Source: an uncultured Brevundimonas sp.
GTDB taxonomy: Bacteria; Pseudomonadota; Alphaproteobacteria; Caulobacterales; Caulobacteraceae
Assembly: GCF_947305955.1 (NCBI RefSeq)
Contig: NZ_CAMZFB010000005.1
Location: forward strand, 18,337 to 82,336
Length of the DNA: 64,000 nucleotides
Direction: 5' to 3'
How positions within the stretch are numbered: position 1 is the first letter of the stretch; each line of letters opens with the position of its first letter. Position numbers and translations under genes: made by a program. Below, in pieces: positions 28,036 to 38,043 of this stretch. The notes under the pieces were generated by a model. The model had not been told where the DNA came from and searched no databases. It saw only the letters and a program-made list of their open reading frames with translations.

Positions 28036-29352
28036 ATGTCCCACATCCGCGCGGCCCTGACGGCCACCGCACTTGGCCTGACCGTAATGGTGGCCAACGG
28101 CCTGTCGCCGGATGTTGCGCGTGCGCAGAACCAGCGGATCGGCGTTGATCCGGCACGCGGCGTCTATTCGTTTGCGCCCAATCTGGAACATGCGCTTCCG
28201 GCGGTTGTGAAGGTGATGGCGCTGGGCCGTCCGTCCGCGACCTCGGATGACGGTCCCAAGCCCATTCAGGGCGGATCGGGTGTGATCATCGATGCCGCCA
28301 ACGGCATCATCGTCACCAACCATCACGTGATCGACGGTGGCCGCAGCTTTACGGTCGATCTGCCCGATGGCCGTTTCTTTGATGCCGAGCTTCTGGGCGG
28401 TGACGAAGACACCGACATCGCGGTCCTCAAGGTCAAGGCCACGGGCCTCACCCAGGTGGCACTGGTCGATTCCGACAATCTGCGTACGGGCGATATGGCT
28501 TTTGCCGTCGGCTATCCGCTGGGGTTGGACCAGACCCTGACCATGGGTGTGATCTCGGGCCTGAACCGCACGGGACGCGGCGACACCATTGAAGACTATA
28601 TCCAGACCGATGCGGCGGTGAACTCGGGCAACTCGGGTGGTCCGCTGCTGGACAGCCGTGGCCGTCTGATCGGCATCAACACCTCCATTCTTTCGGGCGG
28701 TCTGGGGGGCGGTAATGACGGTATCGCCTTTGCTGTCCCGACCCGCATCATGCGTTTTGTGGTCGACCAAATCCTGAGCCACGGCGAGGTCCGTCGCGGT
28801 GAGGTCGGCGTGGTGGTCGGCTCCCTGACGGCGCAGCGCGCGCGCGAACTGGGTCTGACCTTTGTCCGTGGTGCCATTGTCTATGACGTGGCTCCGGGCT
28901 CGCCTGCCGAGCAGGCTGGGCTGCGTCGCGGTGATGTCCTGACCAGTCTGGATGGCCGTCCGATGAGCAATGGCGGTTCGGTTCAGGCGGCAGTGGGGAT
29001 CTCGACGGCGGGCCAGCGCCTGCCGGTCGTCTATATGCGCGATGGCGTGGAGCGTAGCGGCGTCATGACCGTCGCCGAACCTGTAAAGGATCAGGTGCTG
29101 GTCGGCCAGACCGAAGCCATCGGCCGCGGCCTGACGGTGCGTGCGGTCACCAACGGCCTTCAGGTCCGCGTGGTCGAGGCGGGCACCATCGCTGCCTCGG
29201 TCGGCGTGAAGGCGGGCGATGTGATTACCGCCATCAATGGCCGCACCGTCCGTTCGCTGGCCGATTTCAAACAGGGTCTGGAGGGCGCGGACAAGCTGAG
29301 CCTGACAGCCCGGCGCGAGGACGAGGAGTTGACCTTCGACCTGATCCGCTAG
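28036..29352 (+). CDS. HtrA/Deg family periplasmic serine protease with two PDZ domains
   Basis: 438 residues with a signal peptide (about residues 1-30, ending VARAQ). The trypsin-like domain has the triad His97 (VTNHHVID), Asp127 (DTDIAVLK) and Ser200 (NSGNSGGPLL). Two PDZ-type regions follow: about 260-350 (YDVAPGSPAEQAGLRRGDVL) and about 360-438 (AGTIAASVGVKAGDVITAINGRTV). This is the layout of the DegP/DegQ group, which degrade or refold damaged envelope proteins. A terminator follows directly. Confidence 0.9.
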   Translation: MSHIRAALTATALGLTVMVANGLSPDVARAQNQRIGVDPARGVYSFAPNLEHALPAVVKVMALGRPSATSDDGPKPIQGGSGVIIDAANGIIVTNHHVIDGGRSFTVDLPDGRFFDAELLGGDEDTDIAVLKVKATGLTQVALVDSDNLRTGDMAFAVGYPLGLDQTLTMGVISGLNRTGRGDTIEDYIQTDAAVNSGNSGGPLLDSRGRLIGINTSILSGGLGGGNDGIAFAVPTRIMRFVVDQILSHGEVRRGEVGVVVGSLTAQRARELGLTFVRGAIVYDVAPGSPAEQAGLRRGDVLTSLDGRPMSNGGSVQAAVGISTAGQRLPVVYMRDGVERSGVMTVAEPVKDQVLVGQTEAIGRGLTVRAVTNGLQVRVVEAGTIAASVGVKAGDVITAINGRTVRSLADFKQGLEGADKLSLTARREDEELTFDLIR

Positions 29353-29377
29353 GCTCCGCGATCAGCGCAAGAAAAAA

Positions 29378-29411
29378 GCCCGTCGACGTGAAGTCGGCGG
29401 GCCTTTTCTTT
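29378..29411 (+). terminator. Terminator after the HtrA gene
   Basis: GCCCGTCGAC (29378-29387) pairs with GTCGGCGGGC (29393-29402), with one wobble. It is preceded by AAAAAA and followed by CTTTTCTTT, so it could work in both directions. Confidence 0.85.
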
Positions 29412-29420
29412 GTCTGGAGG

Positions 29421-29513
29421 TGTCGGTTCACCAATACCTATTTACGCGGGTCCGCCCAGGGGGCTGGGGGGGCTGTTCAGGGTCCGGGCCAACCCGATAC
29501 CGATGAACCGACA
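29421..29513. other. Structured intergenic element of unknown role
   Basis: TGTCGGTTCA (29421-29430) and TGAACCGACA (29504-29513) are perfect inverse copies closing a 93-base unit. Inside, CGGGT near 29447 can pair with ACCCG near 29492, and the apex is G-rich. It lies between the HtrA terminator and the 3' end of fabB. It could be a small RNA or a large hairpin; I cannot match it to a known RNA family. Confidence 0.4.
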
Positions 29514-29627
29514 TAGGGATCATTGATATCCAAGCGGGTAAGTTCTGGACCGAACCGTGTCCGTTTGAAGGTATTTGCAGCGGGACGAAGCAATGTTTGC
29601 TGTCCCGCCGCAGTCATTTTCGACCAA

Positions 29628-30857
29628 TCAGATCTTCGACATGATCAGGGTGGCATTGGTGCCACCGAAGCCGAAGCTGTTGGACATGACGTGCTTCAGC
29701 TCGCCGTCGTGGCGCTTCTGAAGGATCGGCATGCCCTCGAACTCGGGGTCGAGGTTCTCGATGTGGGCGCTCTCGGCGGCAAAGCCGTGCTTCATCATCA
29801 AGAGGCAGTAGATGGCTTCCTGAGCGCCGGCGGCACCTAGCGAGTGGCCCGTCAGCGACTTGGTCGAGGAAATCATCGGCATGGCCTCGCCAAAGACGTT
29901 GCGGACCGCGTTCATTTCCTTGGCATCACCCACCGGCGTCGAGGTGCCGTGCGGGTTCAGGTAGTCGATCTTCGGATTGCCCGCCATTTCGAGGGCGATC
30001 TTCATGCAGCGTTCGGCACCTTCGCCCGAGGGGGCGACCATGTCGTAACCGTCGGCATTGGCACCATAGCCGGTGATTTCGGCATAGATGGTGGCCCCAC
30101 GGGCGACGGCGCGCTCGTATTCTTCCAGAACGACAATGCCCGCACCGCCAGCGATGACGAAGCCGTCGCGGTCCTTGTCATAGGCGCGCGAGGCGACCGA
30201 GGGCGTGTCGTTATAGTTGGACGACATGGCACCCATGGCGTCGAACATGTTCGACATCGACCAGTCGATGTCCTCGCAGCCACCGGCGAACACCACGTCC
30301 TGCTTGCCCCATGCGATCTGCTCGGCAGCGGCACCGATGCAGTGGGCCGAGGTCGCGCAGGCCGACGAGATCGAATAGTTCACGCCGCGGGTCTGGAACC
30401 AGGTCGACAGCACAGCCGACGGGCCTGAAGCCATGGCCTTGGGCACAGCGAACGGGCCGACACGCTTGGGCGAGCCCTTTTCAGCGGTAATCTGGGCCGA
30501 CTGCAGGATGACCTGGGTGGACGGGCCACCTTCGCCGACGATCACGCCGGTGCGGTCATTCTTGATGTCCTCGGCGTCGATGCCGGAATCCTTGAGGGCT
30601 TCCTCAAAGGCGATGTGCGCCCATGCGGTGCCGTTGGCGAGGAAGCGGGCCGCGCGACGGTCGACGCGCGGGGTCCAGTCTTCGGCGGTCGCGCCGAGGG
30701 CGGGCGGTGCCCACACCTGCGAGCGGAAGCCGTATTTGGCGTGGTCCGGAGCATGCTGGATGCCCGAGCGGGCTTCCTTCAGCGAGGCAACAACCTCGTC
30801 CTGACCGGTGCCGATGGAAGAGACGATACCGATACCGGTGACAACGACGCGACGCAT
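29628..30857 (-). CDS. fabB: 3-oxoacyl-ACP synthase I
   Basis: Condensing enzyme of unsaturated fatty acid elongation, 409 residues ([16 protein letters not shown]). The catalytic triad is present: Cys167 in [10 protein letters not shown], a histidine in [11 protein letters not shown] and a histidine in [12 protein letters not shown]. The closing [11 protein letters not shown] loop is intact. It lies 23 bases downstream of fabA on the same strand; the fabAB pair with close spacing supports KAS I rather than FabF. Confidence 0.96.
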   Translation of the reverse strand: MRRVVVTGIGIVSSIGTGQDEVVASLKEARSGIQHAPDHAKYGFRSQVWAPPALGATAEDWTPRVDRRAARFLANGTAWAHIAFEEALKDSGIDAEDIKNDRTGVIVGEGGPSTQVILQSAQITAEKGSPKRVGPFAVPKAMASGPSAVLSTWFQTRGVNYSISSACATSAHCIGAAAEQIAWGKQDVVFAGGCEDIDWSMSNMFDAMGAMSSNYNDTPSVASRAYDKDRDGFVIAGGAGIVVLEEYERAVARGATIYAEITGYGANADGYDMVAPSGEGAERCMKIALEMAGNPKIDYLNPHGTSTPVGDAKEMNAVRNVFGEAMPMISSTKSLTGHSLGAAGAQEAIYCLLMMKHGFAAESAHIENLDPEFEGMPILQKRHDGELKHVMSNSFGFGGTNATLIMSKI

Positions 30858-30880
30858 GTGCGTATCCTTCGGCTTTGTCT

Positions 30881-31414
30881 TTACGCTTCGGTCGTTTCGG
30901 CGGTCGCGCCGAACAGACCCACCCGCATGTCATTGCAGGTATAGATAACTTCGCCGTCGGCCTCGAGCACGCCATCGGCGATACCCATGACCAGCTTGCG
31001 GTTGATTACGCGCTTCAGGTGGACCTTATAGACCACCTTCTTGATGTCAGGCGTGACCTGACCGGTGAACTTCACCTCGCCGACGCCCAGGGCGCGGCCG
31101 CGGCCCGGACCGCCTTGCCAGCCGAGGTAGAAGCCGACCATCTGCCACATGGCGTCCAGGCCCAGGCAGCCCGGCATCACCGGGTCATTGATGAAGTGGC
31201 ACTGGAAGAACCACAGGTCAGGGCGGATATCGAGCTCGGCCTCGACATAGCCTTTGCCATAGTTGCCGCCATCGGAGTTGATCTCGACGATACGGTCGAA
31301 CATCAGCATGGGCGGGGCCGGCAGTTGGGCATTGCCCGGGCCGAAAAGCTCGCCACGGCCGGAGGCCAGCAGGCCTTCAAGATCAAACGACGACGGGTAT
31401 TGGGACTGGCTCAA
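30881..31414 (-). CDS. fabA: 3-hydroxydecanoyl-ACP dehydratase/isomerase
   Basis: Introduces the cis double bond in anaerobic unsaturated fatty acid synthesis. 177 residues. The hot-dog fold active site is clear: His73 in [20 protein letters not shown] and Asp87 in the same segment. The start is a TTG at 31414 with GGAG ten bases upstream; I see no ATG that fits. First gene of the fabA-fabB pair; the gene before it is the SH3 protein, separated by 135 bases with a hairpin at 31514-31540 (AAGGGCTG/CAGCCCTT) but no T-run. Confidence 0.96.
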   Translation of the reverse strand: MSQSQYPSSFDLEGLLASGRGELFGPGNAQLPAPPMLMFDRIVEINSDGGNYGKGYVEAELDIRPDLWFFQCHFINDPVMPGCLGLDAMWQMVGFYLGWQGGPGRGRALGVGEVKFTGQVTPDIKKVVYKVHLKRVINRKLVMGIADGVLEADGEVIYTCNDMRVGLFGATAETTEA

Positions 31415-31549
31415 AGTCTATGGGCTCCGAAAGGACAGGATATCGGGTTACACGACACGGCGTATCGGCTCAACTCCGCTAAGGTAGAGTCGGCGTAAAT
31501 ACAGCCGCGCTAGAAGGGCTGATAGCGGGCGACAGCCCTTATATAGGGA

Positions 31550-32131
31550 TCAGTTCGGCTCGCGCCCGGGGCCTGCCGGCCGCGAGGCGTTGCACAGGGC
31601 GCGTTCTTGCGTCCCGAACACCGAGCGGGCGTTGATCCAGCCACGGATCTTGCGGGCGCGAACGCGGCACCATCCATCCTCGCACTCGTCCAGCGCCACC
31701 AGCGAACGGGGCGATAATGTCGCACGCACCGCGGCGCTGTCAGAGCGGCCCGTGCGTATGGGAAGGGGCTCGTTGGTGCGGTTGAAGACGCTGCGACGGC
31801 CCGAGGCGACGGTGCGATGGATCCAGGCCACCGAGCCGTCGGGGTCACAAATCTTGCGCCACTCGCGGGTCTCGGCGATCACCTGTACCGGCAGTCCCGC
31901 GGTGCGGTATTCCCACATGATGGGGTAATCCAGCCCCGGACCCTGACGGGCGCGGACACGATTGGACTTGAGGGACACCCAGCGCGGGACCTCCAATCCG
32001 GTCGGTGTGGGGCGACCCGAGGGCATAACCGTGCTACCGCCAGCGAGAACCGCTGTCGCAATGACTGCCGCCACTACTCCCGAGCGACGGAAACTTTTGA
32101 TCCTGGCCGCAGCTTTGATAGACACATCCAA
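31550..32131 (-). CDS. Secreted/anchored SH3-domain protein
   Basis: 193 residues. A basic start (IKAAARIKSFRR) leads into a hydrophobic segment (VVAAVIATAVLAG) that is a signal peptide or anchor. Two bacterial SH3-type repeats follow: SLKSNRVRARQGPGLDYPIMW...WRKICDPDGSVAWIHRT, and LPIRTGRSDSAAVRATLSP...GWCRVRARKIRGWINA. Such domains bind cell wall or proteins in the periplasm. The start is a TTG at 32131 with a GTG two codons on; neither has a strong ribosome site. Divergent from the dehydrogenase at 32181. Confidence 0.8.
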   Translation of the reverse strand: MDVSIKAAARIKSFRRSGVVAAVIATAVLAGGSTVMPSGRPTPTGLEVPRWVSLKSNRVRARQGPGLDYPIMWEYRTAGLPVQVIAETREWRKICDPDGSVAWIHRTVASGRRSVFNRTNEPLPIRTGRSDSAAVRATLSPRSLVALDECEDGWCRVRARKIRGWINARSVFGTQERALCNASRPAGPGREPN

Positions 32132-32180
32132 ACTCTAAGATCGGCGGGTGAAATCCCCGCAGGAAACCCCAGGGCCCCTT

Positions 32181-33167
32181 ATGTCCGTCCGCAAGCTTAA
32201 GGTCGTGTTAACCAGACGACTGCCTGACGCCATCGAAACCCGAATGCGTGAGTTGTTCGACGCCGAACTGAACCTCACCGACAAGCCGATGGATCAAGAA
32301 ATGCTGGCCGCTGCCCTACAGCGCGCTGACGTTCTGGTGCCGACGATCACAGACCGCATTGATGCCGAACTTATCAATGGGGCGGGCGATCAACTGAAAA
32401 TGATTGCAAATTTCGGGGCCGGTGTGGACCACATCGACGTCGAGGCCGCTGTCGCCCGCCGGATCATTGTCTCCAATACGCCGGGCGTTCTGACCGAGGA
32501 TACGGCGGACATCTGTATGTCGCTAATCCTGTCGGTCAGCCGTCGCATCGTCGAAGGGGCCAATGTCGTCACCGAGGGCCAGTTCAAGGGCTGGACCCCG
32601 ACGTGGATGTGCGGGCGCAAGCTGTATGGCAAGCGTCTGGGCATTGTGGGTATGGGCCGCATCGGTCAGGCGCTGGCGCGCCGGGCCAAGGCCTTTGGCA
32701 TGCAGGTCCACTATCACAACCGCAAGCCGGTGCCGGACATGGTGGCCGAGGAGCTGGGCGCGACCTATTGGGATGATCTGGACCAGATGCTGGCCCGTAT
32801 GGATGTGATCAGCCTGAACTGTCCGGCGACCAAGGACACCCACCACCTGTTGTCGGCCGAGCGTCTGGCCCTGCTGCAGCCGCACGCCATCCTGATCAAC
32901 ACCGCCCGTGGCGAGCTGATCGATGAAGAGGCACTGGCCGAGGCGGTGAAGAACCGCGCCATCTTCGGCGTCGGTCTGGACGTGTTCGAGCATGAACCGG
33001 CTGTGCATCCGGGTCTGGTGGGGCACCCGAACGTGGTGCTGCTGCCCCACCTTGGCTCGGCCACCATCGAAGCGCGTCAGGACATGGGCGAGCGCGTTAT
33101 CGCCAACATCATGACCTTCCAGAACGGCCACCGCCCGCCCGATCGCGTAATTCCTGCGATGCTCTGA
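32181..33167 (+). CDS. D-2-hydroxyacid dehydrogenase (glyoxylate/hydroxypyruvate reductase-like)
   Basis: 328 residues from the ATG at 32181; a GTG at 32148 is an alternative. The NAD-binding motif is GMGRIGQALARRAKAFGM. The catalytic arginine, glutamate and histidine are in NTARGELID, GLDVFEHEP and LLPHLGSAT. The family reduces 2-keto acids with NAD(P)H; sequence marks resemble the D-glycerate dehydrogenase/glyoxylate reductase group, but the exact substrate is not certain. Confidence 0.88.
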   Translation: MSVRKLKVVLTRRLPDAIETRMRELFDAELNLTDKPMDQEMLAAALQRADVLVPTITDRIDAELINGAGDQLKMIANFGAGVDHIDVEAAVARRIIVSNTPGVLTEDTADICMSLILSVSRRIVEGANVVTEGQFKGWTPTWMCGRKLYGKRLGIVGMGRIGQALARRAKAFGMQVHYHNRKPVPDMVAEELGATYWDDLDQMLARMDVISLNCPATKDTHHLLSAERLALLQPHAILINTARGELIDEEALAEAVKNRAIFGVGLDVFEHEPAVHPGLVGHPNVVLLPHLGSATIEARQDMGERVIANIMTFQNGHRPPDRVIPAML

Positions 33168-33221
33168 CCAAATCCGGAATTTCATGTTACGCCTGCACTT
33201 GGGGTAACGGGGAAATTCCAA

Positions 33222-35243
33222 ATGAAAGTGAAAAAGCGCGCGTCCGGCGTCTCGCGGCGCCAGGCTATGCTCATGGCTGCCGCGGGTAGTGCCGCCTTCT
33301 GGGCATCGCAGACAGGGCTGGCCAAGGCATTTACGGCGCAACCGCACCAGATGGCCGACTTCTTCCACCTTCGGGGCGTGAAGGGCGCAGCCATGTCACC
33401 GTCGGGCGAGCGCTTGGCCGTGCTGGAACAGTTGGGCACGGACGAAGAGCCGCGGGGCCGTATTACCGTCCGTTCGGCCTCCAATCCCGAACAGGCGGGT
33501 CGCCAGATCGATCTGGGGGCGCTGAACGTCCGCTGGGTTCACTGGGTGGACGAAAAGCGGATGCTGATCAGCATCTACACCAAGAACCCCGAGCGCCGCA
33601 CGCGCACTATGGCCTCGCGTCAGGTGCAAAGGTTCAAGGATCACGCCACACACCGCGTTGTCAGCATCGACATCGAGTCCGGCAATATGGTGGTGATGTT
33701 CCAGCACGAGCGCGAGCGTCTTCGCTATTCGCCCTATCTCGGCACGGTCACCGATTTTCTGCACGATGATCCGGACCACATCCTGATGCCTGCGGGCGAG
33801 TTCGATGGCTCGCTGGCCCTGTTCAAGGTCAATATCAACACCGGCGTGGCCGTGAAATTCGAGTCCGGCTCGACCATCACCGTCGGTTGGCAGACCCATA
33901 ACGGGGTGCCGGTTCTGAGACGTGACGTGAACAGCCGCCGTACGATGGAGTCGTGGTACGGCCGTGCACCGGGCGAGACCGAGTGGCGCTTCCTGCGACG
34001 CACCCGTCTGCGCGACGCGCCAGAGTTCAGCTATGTCGGACAGGGGGCCACGCCTGACACCGTGCGTATCCTGAACCGTGCCGAGGGCGAGGATCTGGCG
34101 CGGGTCAGGGACGTCAATCTGGCGGACTTCTCGGCGGGTGAGCCGATCCTGCCCAAGGAGGGCTATGAGGCTGTCGATGGCCTTTATGACAAGCGCGACA
34201 AATGGCTGGGCGTCGCCTATTACACCGACAAGCTGGAGTATCGGTTCGAGGACCCCAGCCTGACCGCCCACCATCAGGCGCTGGTGCAGTTCTTTGGCAA
34301 TGAGTGTGACGTGATGATCGTCGACCTCAGCGCCGACCACAACCGCTTCATTGCTCAGGCCATTGGCCCGAATGATCCGGGCACCTTCATCTTCTATGAT
34401 CGCCAGACCCGTAATGCGGTCCCGCTGGGTGCGCGTACCACCCTCGATATCGAGCGGCTGGGCAAGGGGCACCGGATCGAGGTCGATACCCGCGATGGCT
34501 CGCGTATCGAGGCCTATCTGACGGCGGCAGTGGGTGGGGCCCCCGGACCGCTGGTCGTCCTGCCGCACGGTGGTCCTGAGGTGCGTGACTATCACCGCTT
34601 TGACCGTCAGGCCCAGATTTTCGCGTCCATGGGCTGGTGGGTGCTGCAACCGAATTTCCGTGGCTCGGGCGGCTATGGGAAAGCCTTTGCCGAGGCCGGA
34701 TGGCGGCGCTGGCACGACCGGATGCAGGAAGATGTCGAGGATGCGGTGGCCAAGGTCATTGCCGATTTCAACCTCGACAAGGATCGCGTGGCCATCGTCG
34801 GCACCAGCTATGGCGGCTATGCCGCTCTGATGGGAGCCGTGCGCCGTCCCGAACTCTACAAGGCGGCGATTGCCATCTGCGGCGTCAGCGACCTGATCGA
34901 AATGCTGCAGTGGGAAAAACGCACGGACGATACGCCGGACAAACTCATCTTCGAGTTCTGGACCAAGCGTATTGGCAATCTGGACACCGACAGGGCCATT
35001 CTGGAGGCGGGCTCGCCGCGCCTGCGGGTATCGGAAATCCAGTGTCCGGTGCTTCTGGTCCACGGTACCGAAGACCGCATCGTCCCTGTGCAGCAGTCAC
35101 AGATTATGGAGCGCGCCCTGCGTCGTGCGGGCAAGAGGGTCGAATATATCGACGTCGAGGGCGGCCACGCTGACTGGGACGACGATCAAGAGCAGGAACT
35201 GATGATGAAATACGTCGACCTGCTGAAATCGGCCTTCGCCTAG
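33222..35243 (+). CDS. S9 family prolyl oligopeptidase-type peptidase, probably Tat-exported
   Basis: 673 residues. The start KRASGVSRRQAMLMAAAGSAAF looks like a twin-arginine signal. The N-terminal ~400 residues form a degenerate beta-propeller, and the C-terminal alpha/beta hydrolase domain has the nucleophile Ser529 in GTSYGGYAALMG, Asp in HGTEDRIVP and His in GGHADWDD. This is the acylaminoacyl-peptidase/dipeptidyl-peptidase layout, cleaving short peptides. Its TAG stop shares a CTAG with the stop of moeB on the opposite strand. Confidence 0.9.
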   Translation: MKVKKRASGVSRRQAMLMAAAGSAAFWASQTGLAKAFTAQPHQMADFFHLRGVKGAAMSPSGERLAVLEQLGTDEEPRGRITVRSASNPEQAGRQIDLGALNVRWVHWVDEKRMLISIYTKNPERRTRTMASRQVQRFKDHATHRVVSIDIESGNMVVMFQHERERLRYSPYLGTVTDFLHDDPDHILMPAGEFDGSLALFKVNINTGVAVKFESGSTITVGWQTHNGVPVLRRDVNSRRTMESWYGRAPGETEWRFLRRTRLRDAPEFSYVGQGATPDTVRILNRAEGEDLARVRDVNLADFSAGEPILPKEGYEAVDGLYDKRDKWLGVAYYTDKLEYRFEDPSLTAHHQALVQFFGNECDVMIVDLSADHNRFIAQAIGPNDPGTFIFYDRQTRNAVPLGARTTLDIERLGKGHRIEVDTRDGSRIEAYLTAAVGGAPGPLVVLPHGGPEVRDYHRFDRQAQIFASMGWWVLQPNFRGSGGYGKAFAEAGWRRWHDRMQEDVEDAVAKVIADFNLDKDRVAIVGTSYGGYAALMGAVRRPELYKAAIAICGVSDLIEMLQWEKRTDDTPDKLIFEFWTKRIGNLDTDRAILEAGSPRLRVSEIQCPVLLVHGTEDRIVPVQQSQIMERALRRAGKRVEYIDVEGGHADWDDDQEQELMMKYVDLLKSAFA

Positions 35244-35989
35244 GCGCAGACGGGGCATTCCGGATCGGCAGCCAGCTTCACCACGCGGGTGGCTGCCGAC
35301 AGCCCGTCATAGATCAATAGGCGGCTTTCCAGCGGCTGGCCCGCGCCTGTGATGACCTTGATGGTCTCCAGCGCCGCCATGGTGCCGATCACCCCTGCCA
35401 GCGCCCCGATCACGCCCACGCGGGCGCAGGTCTCGGCCTCGGGCGGGGTCTCGGGTACGAGGCATTCATAGCAGGGCTGTCCTGTAAAGACGCCCACCTG
35501 TCCCGACCAGCGACCCAGTGCGCCCGATACCAAAGGCTTGCCTGTCGCAACACAGGCGGCGCTCACCGCAAAGCGCGTGTCGAAGTCATCGGTGCCGTCC
35601 AGCACCACATCGAAGCGGCTCACCAGATCTGCGGCGTTTTCCGGCGTGATGCGCTGGTTGAAAAGTTCTATTTCTGTGTGCGGGTTCAGGGCCCTCAGAC
35701 GGTCGCGCGCCACCTCGATCTTGGGTTTGCCGATATCGTCGGTGGTGAAGGCCACCTGACGCTGCAGGTTCGACAGAGACACCACATCATCGTCGATCAG
35801 GCCCAGTGTCCCGACACCCGCCGCCGCCAGATAAAGCGCCGCCGGATTGCCGATGCCGCCCATGCCGACCACCAGAACGCGGGCGCGTTTCAGCGCCTGC
35901 TGCCCCGGTCCGCCCACTTCGGACAGGATCAGGTGGCGGGCGTAGCGCTCCACCTCTTCATCGGAAAATCGCACGGGTGACTGGTTCAT
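35240..35989 (-). CDS. moeB: Molybdopterin-synthase adenylyltransferase (MoeB/ThiF family)
   Basis: 249 residues from the ATG at 35989 ([22 protein letters not shown]). The E1-like adenylation domain has [19 protein letters not shown] (nucleotide binding) and [13 protein letters not shown]. Zinc cysteines are in CYEC and the C-terminal CPVC, and there is an ETCARVG cysteine. It activates the C-terminus of a ubiquitin-like sulfur carrier, MoaD in cofactor synthesis; a ThiF or other carrier role cannot be excluded because no moa or thi gene is near. Confidence 0.88.
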   Translation of the reverse strand: MNQSPVRFSDEEVERYARHLILSEVGGPGQQALKRARVLVVGMGGIGNPAALYLAAAGVGTLGLIDDDVVSLSNLQRQVAFTTDDIGKPKIEVARDRLRALNPHTEIELFNQRITPENAADLVSRFDVVLDGTDDFDTRFAVSAACVATGKPLVSGALGRWSGQVGVFTGQPCYECLVPETPPEAETCARVGVIGALAGVIGTMAALETIKVITGAGQPLESRLLIYDGLSAATRVVKLAADPECPVCA

Positions 35990-36061
35990 TTGGTCGCTAT
36001 TAGCACCTTCTGCATGGCTTGGCGCTTGCGGGGAAGCGCGACGCTCGCCACATCCCCGATC

Positions 36062-36622
36062 ATGACGCAAGCATCCTCATTCCCCGACTGGCACGGCACG
36101 ACCATTCTGGCGGTTCGCAAGGACGGCAAGACCATCATCGCCGGTGACGGTCAGGTCTCCATGGGTAACACCATCGTCAAGGGCTCGGCCCGCAAGGTCC
36201 GCAAACTGGCCGGTGGCAAGGTGATCGCCGGATTTGCCGGTGCGACTGCCGACGCCCTGACCCTGATCGAGCGGCTGGAAGCCAAGCTGGAACAGTATCC
36301 GGATCAGCTGGCCCGCGCCTGTGTGGATCTGGCCAAGGACTGGCGCACGGACCGCTACCTTCGCAAGCTGGAGGCCATGCTGCTGGTGGCTGACAGGAAC
36401 ACCATCCTGACTGTGACCGGCGTGGGTGATGTGCTGGAGCCGGAACAGGGCTGCGCCGCCGTCGGTTCGGGCGGCAACTATGCGCTGGCCGCCGCCCTGG
36501 CCCTCATCGATGAGGATACCGCGCTGGATGCCGAGGGCATTGCCCGCAAGGCGATGAAGATCGCCGCCAGCATCGATGTCTACACCAACGGCAACCTCAC
36601 CATTGAGAGCCTCGACGGTTGA
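36062..36622 (+). CDS. hslV: HslV peptidase subunit of the HslUV protease
   Basis: 186 residues from the ATG at 36062. After a short propeptide ([12 protein letters not shown]) comes the catalytic N-terminal threonine of the mature protein, Thr13 in [11 protein letters not shown], followed by [22 protein letters not shown]. Proteasome-like peptidase that forms double hexamers with HslU. The frame is open upstream to 35990. hslU starts 84 bases downstream. Confidence 0.97.
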   Translation: MTQASSFPDWHGTTILAVRKDGKTIIAGDGQVSMGNTIVKGSARKVRKLAGGKVIAGFAGATADALTLIERLEAKLEQYPDQLARACVDLAKDWRTDRYLRKLEAMLLVADRNTILTVTGVGDVLEPEQGCAAVGSGGNYALAAALALIDEDTALDAEGIARKAMKIAASIDVYTNGNLTIESLDG

Positions 36623-36705
36623 GCCTTGCCGCCCCCGATGGGGCGCTCAGGTAGAGAGCCGCCGCGCGGCGAACGATAGTGCCCCTGAGGGCAAATGAGA
36701 CAAAA

Positions 36706-38004
36706 ATGACTGATCTCTCTCCACGCGAAATCGTATCGGAACTGGACCGCTATATTGTGGGTCAGCAGGACGCCAAGCGTGCCGTCGCGGTGGCGCTTCG
36801 CAACCGCTGGCGCCGCAAGCGCGTGCCGGAAGACCTGCGTGATGAGGTCACGCCCAAGAACATCCTGATGATCGGCCCGACGGGCGTGGGCAAGACCGAG
36901 ATCGCGCGCCGCCTCGCCAAGCTGGCCGGTTCGCCCTTCCTCAAGGTCGAGGCCACCAAATTCACCGAAGTCGGCTATGTCGGTCGCGACGTGGACCAGA
37001 TCATGCGCGATCTGGTGGAAAGCGCCATCGCCATGGTGCGCGACAAACGCCGCGTCGAGGTTCAGGCCAAGGCCGAAGCTGCCGCCGAAGAACGCCTTTT
37101 GGACGCGCTCGTCGGCCCGACGTCCCAGCCCGCCACCCGCGATGCCTTCCGCAAGAAGTTGCGCGCCGGCGAGCTGGACGACAAGGAGGTCGAGATCTCG
37201 CTGGCCGATAATGCCTCGCCCCTCCAAGGCATGGATATTCCGGGCAGCAATGTCGGCATCCTCAACCTGTCTGATATGCTGGGCAAGCTGGGCGGTGGCC
37301 GCACCAAGACCGTGCGCATGACGGTGAAGGACGCGACCCAGCCCCTGATCACCGAAGAGGCCGACAAGCTGCTGGATCAGGACAGCCTGACCCGCGAGGC
37401 GGTGAAACTAGCCGAGAACGAGGGCATCGTCTTCCTCGACGAGATCGACAAGGTCGCCGCCCGTCAGGAAAAGGGCGGGGCCGATGTCTCGCGCGAGGGT
37501 GTGCAGCGCGACCTGCTGCCGCTGATCGAAGGCACGACGGTTTCGACCAAATACGGTCCTGTGAAGACCGACCATGTGCTGTTCATCGCGTCCGGTGCCT
37601 TCCATGTCGCCAAGCCGTCGGACCTGCTGCCGGAGCTTCAGGGCCGTCTGCCGATCCGTGTCGAGTTGAAGGCCCTGACGCGCGATGACTTCAAACGCAT
37701 CCTGACCGAGCCGGAAGCCAATCTGATCCGCCAGAACCAGGCCCTGCTGGCGACCGAGGACGTGACCGTCACCTTCACCGACGAAGCCATCGAGGCGCTG
37801 GCCGACGCGGCGGTGACCGCCAACTCGACCATCGAGAATATCGGGGCGCGCCGCCTGCAGACCGTGCTGGAGCATGTGCTGGAAGAGACCAGCTATCGCG
37901 CTTCGGACATGGCGGGCGAGACGATCGAGTTTACCGGCACGGTGGTGCGCGAGAAACTGGGCGAACTGACCGGAAACGTGGACCTCAGCCGCTATATCCT
38001 GTGA
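36706..38004 (+). CDS. hslU: HslU ATPase/unfoldase subunit of the HslUV protease
   Basis: 432 residues from the ATG at 36706 ([20 protein letters not shown]). Walker A is GPTGVGKTE at about 57-65, followed by the pore loop GYVGRDV, a helical I-domain (about 105-240), Walker [10 protein letters not shown] and sensor-2 [16 protein letters not shown]. It unfolds substrates and feeds them to HslV, forming a pair with the gene upstream. Confidence 0.97.
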   Translation: MTDLSPREIVSELDRYIVGQQDAKRAVAVALRNRWRRKRVPEDLRDEVTPKNILMIGPTGVGKTEIARRLAKLAGSPFLKVEATKFTEVGYVGRDVDQIMRDLVESAIAMVRDKRRVEVQAKAEAAAEERLLDALVGPTSQPATRDAFRKKLRAGELDDKEVEISLADNASPLQGMDIPGSNVGILNLSDMLGKLGGGRTKTVRMTVKDATQPLITEEADKLLDQDSLTREAVKLAENEGIVFLDEIDKVAARQEKGGADVSREGVQRDLLPLIEGTTVSTKYGPVKTDHVLFIASGAFHVAKPSDLLPELQGRLPIRVELKALTRDDFKRILTEPEANLIRQNQALLATEDVTVTFTDEAIEALADAAVTANSTIENIGARRLQTVLEHVLEETSYRASDMAGETIEFTGTVVREKLGELTGNVDLSRYIL

Positions 38005-38043
38005 CATAGCGGCCAAGGCCGGACGTTATGGACCGTCGGGGCT

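Noticed and set aside
29421..29513. Small SRP (4.5S) RNA
   Set aside because: The closed inverted repeat looked suggestive, but the conserved GGAAG tetraloop and AGCAG segment of domain IV are missing.
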